NCBI RefSeq assembly: GCF_002005425.1
Contig: NZ_CP019704.1
Span: 2,562,001-2,626,000, forward strand
Direction of reading: 5' to 3'
From: Polaribacter sp. BM10
Lineage (GTDB): Bacteria; Bacteroidota; Bacteroidia; Flavobacteriales; Flavobacteriaceae
DNA: 64,000 nucleotides
Each line of letters begins with the position of its first letter. Positions within the stretch are counted from its first letter, which is position 1. A program made the position numbers and the translations under genes. The notes under the pieces are model-generated. The model saw nothing but the letters and a program-made list of their open reading frames with translations. It was not told the origin of the DNA and made no database searches. Positions 43,258-50,913 of this stretch are shown here, in pieces.

Positions 43258-44280
43258 TTAATTATTTATGGTTTTTCTACTTTGAAGCCATAAATAAAAT
43301 TGTAAACCAAACAAAATTGCTCCTGCTAATAAATGCACTGCTTGTGTACCAAAAGGAATTTCTGCATAATACATTAAAATACCAGAAATTACTTCGATAA
43401 AAATTAAGGCAACAATCCAATTTACTAATTTATAACCAAGGTTTTTAATTTGGTTTAAGTACAGCATACCGAAGTTTACCAAAACAATTGCAATAGTAAA
43501 AGATCTATGAAAGTAAAATTTAAAACTAGGATTCATTAAACTATAATTCTTGTTTTCGAAACCATATAATTTTACTTGCTCATCAATAAATTGTCTTACT
43601 TGCGTTCCCATTGCAATTTGAATCAAAGAAAAAATTACAGAAACTATTAGTAGTTTGTTAAAAACGGAATTGTATTTAAAAGTTGTTTTTTTATCAGTAA
43701 CAATAAAATTTAATTTTAATAAAAGAGCAATAATTATCAAACCAACCACCATATGAATGGTAATAATTGCAGGTGTTAAATTTGTGTCTACTACCGTTTT
43801 ACCTAACCAAGCTTCAAAAAGCATTAGAAAAAATGCGCCAAAAGCTAACCAAGTAATTCGTTTGTCTTTTTTTCTATTTTTAAAAGCGCTGTATATTAAA
43901 AATAGAAAAACGAAACCAGCTAAAACAGATGCAAGTCTATTTATATATTCCGTCCAAGTATGGTATTTGTTAAATTTTGCGTAATCGTGTTTTGTATAGT
44001 TTACCCAATTATTAATATTAAAGTCTGTTGCTGTTTGTATGTCTTTTTCTGCAACAAATAAAACTTCGTCTTTAATAATTATAATTCCTTTTTTATAATT
44101 GGTGTTTGGTTGCCAAGTAATTTGTTCTTCGGATGTTGGTGGTATATAATAACCAAAACATTTTGGCCAATCAGGACATCCCATTCCAGAACCTGTCATT
44201 CTAACAACAGAACCCGCTAAAAATATTAAATAAACAGAAATTATAGCAATTTGTACAATTTTTGGAAACCTATTTTTCAT
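43258..44280 (-). CDS. ctaA: Heme A synthase (CtaA/COX15)
   Basis: A 340-residue membrane protein with about eight helices, converting heme O to heme A. The conserved VVRMTGSGMGCPDWPKCFGYYIPP is near the N-terminus; the Cys in MGCPDW is followed by others of the COX15 pattern, and His ligands occur in YHTWTEYINRLAS and MVVGLIIIALLL regions. The insertion after the first helix is typical of Bacteroidota. The ATG at 44280 is chosen because TATCTTTG (reverse of 44297-44304) lies just upstream of it. It functionally joins the oxidase cluster at 9.7-14.8 kb, though far away. Confidence 0.92.
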   Translation of the reverse strand: MKNRFPKIVQIAIISVYLIFLAGSVVRMTGSGMGCPDWPKCFGYYIPPTSEEQITWQPNTNYKKGIIIIKDEVLFVAEKDIQTATDFNINNWVNYTKHDYAKFNKYHTWTEYINRLASVLAGFVFLFLIYSAFKNRKKDKRITWLAFGAFFLMLFEAWLGKTVVDTNLTPAIITIHMVVGLIIIALLLKLNFIVTDKKTTFKYNSVFNKLLIVSVIFSLIQIAMGTQVRQFIDEQVKLYGFENKNYSLMNPSFKFYFHRSFTIAIVLVNFGMLYLNQIKNLGYKLVNWIVALIFIEVISGILMYYAEIPFGTQAVHLLAGAILFGLQFYLWLQSRKTINN

Positions 44281-44296
44281 TAGAAAAGTCTTTTTG

Positions 44297-44304
44297 CAAA
44301 GATA
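44297..44304 (-). promoter_or_regulatory. -7 promoter motif of heme A synthase
   Basis: TATCTTTG on the minus strand, about 16 bp before the ATG at 44280. Confidence 0.55.
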
Positions 44305-44692
44305 CTTCAAAAATGGGGTAGCAAAAAGAATTTAAATAGTCTTCTGTTATCTTTAAAAATTCTAAATAACCTTTTTTGATGAAAATTTAATTAAGAGAAA
44401 ACAGTTGATTTTAAAAACCAAATCTGAAATAAAATTGATAAAAAAAAACTTTTTAAATTACGTTTTAAGAATGTCAATAGTAGCAATGGTTTAGCTAATT
44501 TTACTCTTTTAATGGGTTGATTTTTAGTAAAATAAAATAGTGTTAAAATTTAGCGAAAATCATAATTTTTGTCTTTTTGTTAAAAACTTCAAGGGATTTG
44601 TGAATAAGTATGACTTTCATTTTGGAACAAAAAAACCAATCTTTGTAGAACTCGTTTTAACAAATAATAATTCTCAAAAATCTCAATAAAAA
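44305..44692. other. Intergenic region upstream of nrdB
   Basis: About 390 bp, very AT-rich. I looked for NrdR boxes (ACACWATATATWGTGT) and saw none. A near-consensus CAATCTTTG motif at 44637-44645 lies ~50 bp before nrdB and may be its -7 element. No gene or hairpin of note was found. Confidence 0.55.
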
Positions 44693-45664
44693 ATGTCTGT
44701 ATTAGAGCCTATTTTACAACCAAATGACAACCGTTTTGTAATTTTTCCTATCCAACACGATGATTTGTGGGAATGGTATAAGAAACAACAAGCTTGTTTT
44801 TGGACGGCAGAGGAAATTGATCTTACAGCAGATCTTGTAGATTGGACATCTAAGTTAACAGACGATGAGCGTTACTTTATAAAGCATATTTTAGCATTTT
44901 TTGCTGCATCAGACGGTATTGTAAACGAAAACTTAGCAGAAAACTTTGTAAACGAAGTACAATATTCTGAAGCTAAATTTTTCTATGGTTTTCAAATAAT
45001 GATGGAAAACATCCATTCTGAAACATATTCTTTATTAATAGATACTTATGTTAAAGATGAAGTAGAAAAAGACAATTTATTTAGAGCTATTGAAGTTTTT
45101 CCGGCAATTAAGAAAAAAGCAGATTGGGCATTAAAATGGATAGAATCTGATTCTTTTGCAGAGCGTTTAATTGCTTTTGCAGCAGTAGAAGGTATTTTCT
45201 TCTCTGGTGCATTTTGTTCAATTTTTTGGTTAAAGAAAAGAGGTTTATTACCAGGTTTAACATTTTCTAACGAATTAATTTCTAGAGACGAAGGTATGCA
45301 CTGTGATTTTGCGGTACACTTACACAATAATCACATGGTAAATAGAGTGCCAAAAGAGCGTATTTCAGAAATTATTGTAGACGCATTAAATATAGAACGT
45401 GAGTTTATTACAGAATCTTTACCAGTTAGTTTAATTGGTATGAATGCAAAATTAATGACTCAGTACTTAGAGTTTGTTACAGACAGATTGTTATTAGAAT
45501 TTGGATGAGACAAAGTTTACGATGTAACAAATCCTTTCGATTTTATGGAAATGATTTCTTTAGAAGGAAAAACTAATTTCTTCGAAAAAAGAGTATCAGA
45601 ATACCAAAAAGCTGGTGTAAAATCTGGTGGAACAGGAAGTATTAGTTTCGATTCTGATTTTTAA
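44693..45664 (+). CDS. nrdB: Ribonucleotide reductase class Ia beta subunit, with in-frame TGA
   Basis: The R2 subunit that holds the diiron-tyrosyl radical. Codons 1-271 give [17 protein letters not shown] (metal Asp region), [25 protein letters not shown] (ligands and radical Tyr), [12 protein letters not shown] and [15 protein letters not shown]. At codon 272 (45506-45508) the frame has TGA inside LLLEFG-*-DKVYDV. The same frame then continues 51 codons with conserved R2 sequence ([20 protein letters not shown]) and the R1-binding tail SISFDSDF, to TAA at 45662-45664. In relatives this site is usually Cys. Truncation at 271 residues would remove the tail needed for R1 contact. Sequencing error, a true nonsense change, or readthrough are possible. 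Confidence 0.93.
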
Positions 45665-45680
45665 TTATCAGAATACATAA

Positions 45681-45711
45681 AATTAACGCCGTTTATTCTT
45701 AGGCGTTAATT
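45681..45711 (+). other. Hairpin in the nrdB-nrdA spacer
   Basis: A perfect 10-bp stem AATTAACGCC/GGCGTTAATT with an 11-nt loop, about 17 bp after the nrdB stop. No T run follows, so it is not a clear terminator; it may be a processing or stability element between the two subunit genes. Confidence 0.6.
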
Positions 45712-45802
45712 CATACAAAATAAGAAGTAGTAAAAAGAGTATCCTAAAAAATTGGACGTTTTTGTGGGCTCTAATAATTAATAAAAAAAACCAAATAGAA
45801 AA

Positions 45803-48202
45803 ATGTTTGTACTAAAAAGAGACGGTAAAAAAGAGCCGGTGATGTTCGATAAAATCACGGCAAGAGTAAAAAAAATGTGCTACGGTTTAAATAAAATTGT
45901 AGATCCGGTAAAAGTTGCAATGCGTGTAATTGAAGGTTTATATGATGGTGTTACAACATCAGAATTAGATAATTTAGCCGCAGAAACTGCCGCTACAATG
46001 ACAACTGCACACCCAGATTATGCAAAATTAGCTGCAAGAATTGCTGTTTCTAATTTACATAAAAACACTAAAAAATCATTCTCTGAAACAATGGATGATT
46101 TGTATACTTATGTAAATCCTCGTACAAACAAAAAAGCGCCATTATTGGCAGATGAGGTATATAATATCATTAAAGAAAATGCAGAAAAATTAGATTCTAC
46201 TATTATTTACAATAGAGATTTTAATTATGATTATTTTGGTTTTAAAACATTAGAACGTTCATATTTATTAAAATTGAACGGTCAAATAGCAGAACGTCCA
46301 CAACACATGTTAATGCGTGTTTCTATTGGTATTCATAAAAATGATATTGATGAAGCAATTGCTACTTATGAGTTAATGAGTAAAAAATATTTTACACACG
46401 CTACACCAACTCTTTTTAACGCAGGTACACCAAAACCACAAATGTCTTCTTGTTTCTTATTACAAATGCAAGATGATAGTATCGAAGGTATTTACGATAC
46501 ATTAAAACAAACTGCAAAAATATCTCAATCTGCTGGTGGTATTGGTTTGTCTTTGCATAATATTAGAGCTACAGGTTCTTATATTGCTGGTACAAACGGT
46601 ACATCAAACGGTATTGTGCCAATGTTAAAGGTTTTTAATGATACTGCTCGTTATGTAGATCAAGGTGGTGGTAAGCGTAAAGGATCTTTTGCAATGTATC
46701 TAGAGCCTTGGCATGCAGATATTTTCGACTTTTTAGATTTAAAGAAAAACCATGGTAAAGAAGAAATGCGTGCTAGAGATTTATTCTATGCAATGTGGAT
46801 TTCTGATTTATTTATGAAACGTGTAGAGCAAGATGCAGATTGGACGTTAATGTGTCCTCATGAATGTCCGCATTTATACGATACTTATGATGAAGAATTC
46901 GAGCGTTTATACACAAGTTACGAGGCAGCTGGTAAAGGTAGAAAAACGATAAAGGCACGTGAGCTTTGGGAGAAGATATTAGAATCTCAAATCGAAACAG
47001 GTACGCCATATATGTTGTACAAAGATGCAGCAAACAGAAAATCGAATCAGAAAAATTTAGGTACAATTCGTTCTTCGAACTTATGTACAGAAATTATGGA
47101 GTACACAGCAGAAGATGAGGTTGCAGTTTGTAACTTAGCTTCTATTGCTTTGCCAATGTTTATTTCTGAAAGAGAAGGCGGAGAAAAATACTTTAATCAT
47201 AAAAAATTATACGACGTAACTAAAAAAGTAACACGTAATTTAGATACAGTAATAGATGCTAATTTTTATCCTGTTATAGAGGCAGAAAATTCTAATTTTA
47301 GACACAGACCAGTTGGTTTAGGTATACAAGGTTTAGCAGATGCATTTATACAATTGCGTTTACCTTTTACAAGTGATGAAGCCAAAAAGCTAAATCAAGA
47401 TATTTTTGAAACGATGTATTTTGCAGCTGTAACTTCTTCTATGGAAATTGCAAAAGCAAAAGAACCTTACTCTACTTTCGAAGGTTCTCCAATGTCTAAA
47501 GGAGAATTTCAGTTTAACATGTGGGGAATTAAAGATGATGAGTTAAGCGGAAACTGGGATTGGGCTAAGTTGCGTAAACAAGTAATGAAACACGGTGTAA
47601 GAAACTCTTTATTAGTTGCGCCAATGCCAACCGCATCTACTTCTCAAATATTAGGAAACAATGAAGCTTTTGAGCCTTATACATCTAACATTTATACAAG
47701 AAGAGTATTATCTGGTGAGTTTATTGTTGTAAACAAACATTTATTAGAAGACTTAGTAGAATTAGGTTTATGGGATAATGATATGAAAGAAAGTATAATG
47801 CGTGCAAACGGTTCTATACAACATATCGAAGAAATTCCTGCAGAATTAAGAGAGTTGTATAAAACTGTTTGGGAAATGAGTATGAAAGATATTATCGATA
47901 TGGCACGCCATAGAGGATACTTTATCGATCAATCTCAATCGCTAAACTTATTCTTAAAAGATCCAGACTATGGTAAATTAACTTCTATGCATTTCTATGC
48001 TTGGAAATCTGGCTTAAAAACAGGAATGTACTACTTAAGAACAAAATCTGCGGTAAATGCAATTCAGTTTACAGTTTCTAAAGAAAAGAAAGCACAAGTT
48101 ATAGAAGAAGAAAAACCAATGAGCGCTGCAGAATTTAAAGCAATGGTAGATGCTTCTAAAAACGGAGCACCAGACGACGATTGCTTAATGTGTGGTTCTT
48201 AA
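45803..48202 (+). CDS. nrdA: Ribonucleotide reductase class Ia alpha subunit
   Basis: A 799-residue R1 catalytic subunit. An N-terminal ATP-cone ([21 protein letters not shown]) is followed by the catalytic barrel: [77 protein letters not shown], and at the C-terminus CLMCGS with the redox Cys pair. It reduces ribonucleoside diphosphates to deoxy forms. It lies 138 bp after nrdB. The ATP-cone implies dATP feedback control. Confidence 0.96.
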   Translation: MFVLKRDGKKEPVMFDKITARVKKMCYGLNKIVDPVKVAMRVIEGLYDGVTTSELDNLAAETAATMTTAHPDYAKLAARIAVSNLHKNTKKSFSETMDDLYTYVNPRTNKKAPLLADEVYNIIKENAEKLDSTIIYNRDFNYDYFGFKTLERSYLLKLNGQIAERPQHMLMRVSIGIHKNDIDEAIATYELMSKKYFTHATPTLFNAGTPKPQMSSCFLLQMQDDSIEGIYDTLKQTAKISQSAGGIGLSLHNIRATGSYIAGTNGTSNGIVPMLKVFNDTARYVDQGGGKRKGSFAMYLEPWHADIFDFLDLKKNHGKEEMRARDLFYAMWISDLFMKRVEQDADWTLMCPHECPHLYDTYDEEFERLYTSYEAAGKGRKTIKARELWEKILESQIETGTPYMLYKDAANRKSNQKNLGTIRSSNLCTEIMEYTAEDEVAVCNLASIALPMFISEREGGEKYFNHKKLYDVTKKVTRNLDTVIDANFYPVIEAENSNFRHRPVGLGIQGLADAFIQLRLPFTSDEAKKLNQDIFETMYFAAVTSSMEIAKAKEPYSTFEGSPMSKGEFQFNMWGIKDDELSGNWDWAKLRKQVMKHGVRNSLLVAPMPTASTSQILGNNEAFEPYTSNIYTRRVLSGEFIVVNKHLLEDLVELGLWDNDMKESIMRANGSIQHIEEIPAELRELYKTVWEMSMKDIIDMARHRGYFIDQSQSLNLFLKDPDYGKLTSMHFYAWKSGLKTGMYYLRTKSAVNAIQFTVSKEKKAQVIEEEKPMSAAEFKAMVDASKNGAPDDDCLMCGS

Positions 48203-48262
48203 TTTTGTCTACAACAATAGAATTTTGAACTTGTTTTAGAATCTTAATAATTTAATATTGAT

Positions 48263-48293
48263 AAAAAGAGAAGTAGAAATGCTTCTCTTTTTT
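48263..48293 (+). terminator. Terminator after nrdA
   Basis: Stem AAAAAGAGAAG/CTTCTCTTTTT with an 8-nt loop and trailing Ts. Confidence 0.85.
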
Positions 48294-48305
48294 ATTTTCT
48301 AATCT

Positions 48306-48968
48306 ATGGAATTAAAATATTACATCATCTTAGGGATATTTTCAGCTTTAGTTATCATATTAAAAAATCAAAATGACGATGATTCTGTAAAAATTGAAAA
48401 GAAAAAAGTTGTTAGAGAAAAATCGAGGATAATGTTACAAAAATTTAAAAATTCTGAAGATATAAACCATCCTATTTCTTATGTCATTATAAAACTTTTA
48501 GAGAATTATCATGTTCACGAGAACCCTGGCAAAGTGCTTACAAATAAAGAAATAGCTGGCATAGAAGATAAATTGAATTTAAGACTTCCAAAATCCTATA
48601 AAATTTTTCTCAAATATTTTGGAGATGGAGGAGATTGGATTTTTACGCAAAATATAGATAGTATACAAAAAGGAGGTTTTTATAAAACATATGATTATCA
48701 CAATCAACTCAAGAAATCTGTTTATTTAGAAGCCGAAAAAATTAAAACAACTACTTTACTCACGCTAATGGTTGAAGATTCTAATGGAGGTGCATGGTGT
48801 TGGTTAACTCATGAAGATAAAAAAGATAATGAATGGGCAATTGCTTATTTTATGGAAGGTAAACTCTATTATAGAGTTGAAAATTTTATAGAATGGCTCA
48901 ATGTTGTTGCATCTAACAATGAGGTTATAAGATTTTATGATAAGGAGGAAAAGTTAGGTTTAGGGTAA
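48306..48968 (+). CDS. SMI1/KNR4 (SUKH) family protein
   Basis: A 220-residue protein with a short N-terminal hydrophobic helix and a SUKH domain from about residue 72: LTNKEIAGIEDKLNLRLPKSYKIFLKYFGDGG, with the characteristic LP.SYK and the GDGG turn, then DSNGGAWCWLTHED and IEWLNVVASN. SUKH proteins in bacteria are often immunity proteins against polymorphic toxins, but no toxin gene lies nearby, so its role here is open. A terminator of nrdA precedes it; the next gene starts 30 bp after. Confidence 0.8.
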   Translation: MELKYYIILGIFSALVIILKNQNDDDSVKIEKKKVVREKSRIMLQKFKNSEDINHPISYVIIKLLENYHVHENPGKVLTNKEIAGIEDKLNLRLPKSYKIFLKYFGDGGDWIFTQNIDSIQKGGFYKTYDYHNQLKKSVYLEAEKIKTTTLLTLMVEDSNGGAWCWLTHEDKKDNEWAIAYFMEGKLYYRVENFIEWLNVVASNNEVIRFYDKEEKLGLG

Positions 48969-48997
48969 AGATTTTGTATTTTCGAAGAAATTTTAAA

Positions 48998-49507
48998 ATG
49001 AAAAAAGCTTTTTTATTATTGGCTATAGTTTTAATCTCTTTTTCTTGTAAAAAAGATAAAGAGGTAAATACGCAGAAACTTAGTAAAGAAACTTCAGAAA
49101 CATTTATCAATTTTGATAAATATACTTTTAATACAGCAGATAATACTAGAGAAAAAATAACCTTATCTAAAAAAACTTCTTATATTTTAGATTTTTGGTA
49201 TTTAGAATGTGAGCCGTGTGTAAAACAACATAAAGAAATTAAAGAATATCAAGATATACTTGCTAAAAATAATACAAAAGTTATAGGTGTTTCTATTGAT
49301 AGAAGTCAGAAAAATTGGAGAAATTATTTAAAAAAACATCAATATAACTGGCAAAATTACAATCAGTTTCAAGAAGAAAATGATTTAAAATACGACTTAA
49401 ATATTAAATTTTTTCCAAGATATTATTATGTCAATGATAAAGGATTTATTTTGCGAAAATTTAATTCTTTCAAGCAAGTAATCAATTATTTAAAAATAAA
49501 AAAATAG
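48998..49507 (+). CDS. TlpA-like thioredoxin-fold lipoprotein
   Basis: A 169-residue lipoprotein: signal peptide with lipobox ending SFSC (lipidation Cys at 19), then a thioredoxin fold. Redox motif is LECEPCVKQH (CxxC), with the preceding FWYLECEPC as in TlpA/ResA (WATWCPPC); the fold continues with VIGVSIDRSQKNWRNYL and a cis-Pro (KFFPRYYYVNDKG). A periplasmic thiol-disulfide reductase or oxidase is likely. The ATG at 48998 is chosen because it starts the lipoprotein signal. It lies 18 bp before dgt. Confidence 0.85.
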   Translation: MKKAFLLLAIVLISFSCKKDKEVNTQKLSKETSETFINFDKYTFNTADNTREKITLSKKTSYILDFWYLECEPCVKQHKEIKEYQDILAKNNTKVIGVSIDRSQKNWRNYLKKHQYNWQNYNQFQEENDLKYDLNIKFFPRYYYVNDKGFILRKFNSFKQVINYLKIKK

Positions 49508-49525
49508 CCCTAAAATAATAGTAAA

Positions 49526-50863
49526 ATGAACTGGGAACAACTCCTTTCTTTAAAACGCTTTGGCGATACTCAAAAAAGACCAAGAATTGCACAAGATGAA
49601 ACACGATTAGGTTTTGATGTAGATTTTGACAGAATTATTTTTTCATCTGCATTTAGAAGTTTACAAGACAAAACACAAGTAATTCCGTTATCTGAAACAG
49701 ACTTTGTACACACGCGTTTAACGCATAGTTTAGAGGTTTCTGTAGTAGGTAGAACACTTGGTAGAAGAGTTGGTAAAGCGTTGTTAGAACGTCATCCTAA
49801 CTTGGTAGATTTGGGTTATACGTTTAACGATTTTGGAGCAATAACTGCCGCAGCGTCTGTTATGCACGATATCGGGAATCCGCCATTTGGTCATTCAGGA
49901 GAAAAAGCAATTGGCGAGTATTTTAAAACGGGTAAAGGTGTAAAATATAAAAATGAGCTAACTGATAAAGAATATCAAGATTTAATTGATTTTGAAGGAA
50001 ATGCAAACGGATTTAAAATTTTAACCGAATCTAGAAAAGGAATTTCTGGTGGTTTAAGATTAAGTTATGCAACCTTGGGTGCGTTTTTAAAATATCCTAA
50101 AGAAAGTCTCCCTAAAAAGCCAACTAATCATATTGTAGATAAAAAATATGGCTTTTTTCAATCAGAAAAAGAAGCATTTTTAGATGTAGTAAAAGATTTA
50201 GGAATGCTCGAAAAAAAATCTGAAGGAATTTCTTTTTATAGACATCCTTTAGCTTATTTAGTTGAAGCTGCAGATGATATTTGCTACACAATTATAGATT
50301 TTGAAGACGGAATAAATCTTGGTTTAATAGACGAAGAATTTGCTTTAGAATACATGATTAAATTGGTAAAAGATACAATCGATATCAAAAAGTATCATTC
50401 TTTACAACATAAAACTGATAGAGTTAGTTATTTAAGAGCTTTAGCAATTGGTGTTTTAATTAATGAAGCAGTAACAATCTTTTTGGACAACGAAGAAGCA
50501 ATTTTAAATGGAACTTTCGAAAAATCTTTACTAGACAAGTGTAAGTTTGAGGCTCAAATTAACGACATAATTAAGATAAGTGTTTCTAAAATATATAAAA
50601 GCACAGAAGTTGTAGAAAAAGAAGTTGCTGGTTATAGAATTATTGCAGATTTATTAGATGTTTTCGTAACAGCATTAAATAATAAGTTTGAAGGTTGTTC
50701 ATCAAATTTTGACAACTTGGTTTTAAATTTATTACCAGAAGAATACAAAACAGAAACATCAAACTTATATGATAGAATAATGCAGATTTGTAGTTATGTT
50801 TCAAGAATATCAGATAGTTATGCCATACGAATGCATAAAAAATTAACCGGTAATATTATATAA
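49526..50863 (+). CDS. dgt: Deoxyguanosinetriphosphate triphosphohydrolase (dGTPase)
   Basis: A 445-residue HD-superfamily enzyme that cleaves dGTP to deoxyguanosine and triphosphate. HD-domain metal ligands are in TRLTHSLEVSVVGR, SVMHDIGNPPFGHSGEKAI (H-D) and LVEAADDICYTIIDFEDG (final Asp). N-terminal WEQLLSLKRFGD and RIIFSSAFRSLQDKTQV are as in type 1 dGTPases. It probably counterbalances the ribonucleotide reductase encoded a few genes upstream in keeping dGTP in range. Directly follows the thioredoxin-like lipoprotein gene. Confidence 0.94.
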   Translation: MNWEQLLSLKRFGDTQKRPRIAQDETRLGFDVDFDRIIFSSAFRSLQDKTQVIPLSETDFVHTRLTHSLEVSVVGRTLGRRVGKALLERHPNLVDLGYTFNDFGAITAAASVMHDIGNPPFGHSGEKAIGEYFKTGKGVKYKNELTDKEYQDLIDFEGNANGFKILTESRKGISGGLRLSYATLGAFLKYPKESLPKKPTNHIVDKKYGFFQSEKEAFLDVVKDLGMLEKKSEGISFYRHPLAYLVEAADDICYTIIDFEDGINLGLIDEEFALEYMIKLVKDTIDIKKYHSLQHKTDRVSYLRALAIGVLINEAVTIFLDNEEAILNGTFEKSLLDKCKFEAQINDIIKISVSKIYKSTEVVEKEVAGYRIIADLLDVFVTALNNKFEGCSSNFDNLVLNLLPEEYKTETSNLYDRIMQICSYVSRISDSYAIRMHKKLTGNII

Positions 50864-50913
50864 AGTTATTAATAATCATTAAATTAGATGCCTTTGTTAA
50901 AACAAGTTTAAGT

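Noticed and set aside
44305-44692. NrdR boxes or a riboswitch upstream of nrdB
   Set aside because: No ACACWATATATWGTGT-like repeat or structured leader was found in this region.
45506-45560. A SECIS-like stem-loop just after the nrdB TGA
   Set aside because: Only a short bulged stem (GTT/AC with GTAAC around a 3-nt loop) can be drawn, with no clear bulged U or GU loop of the bacterial type; selenocysteine remains a hypothesis without structural support.
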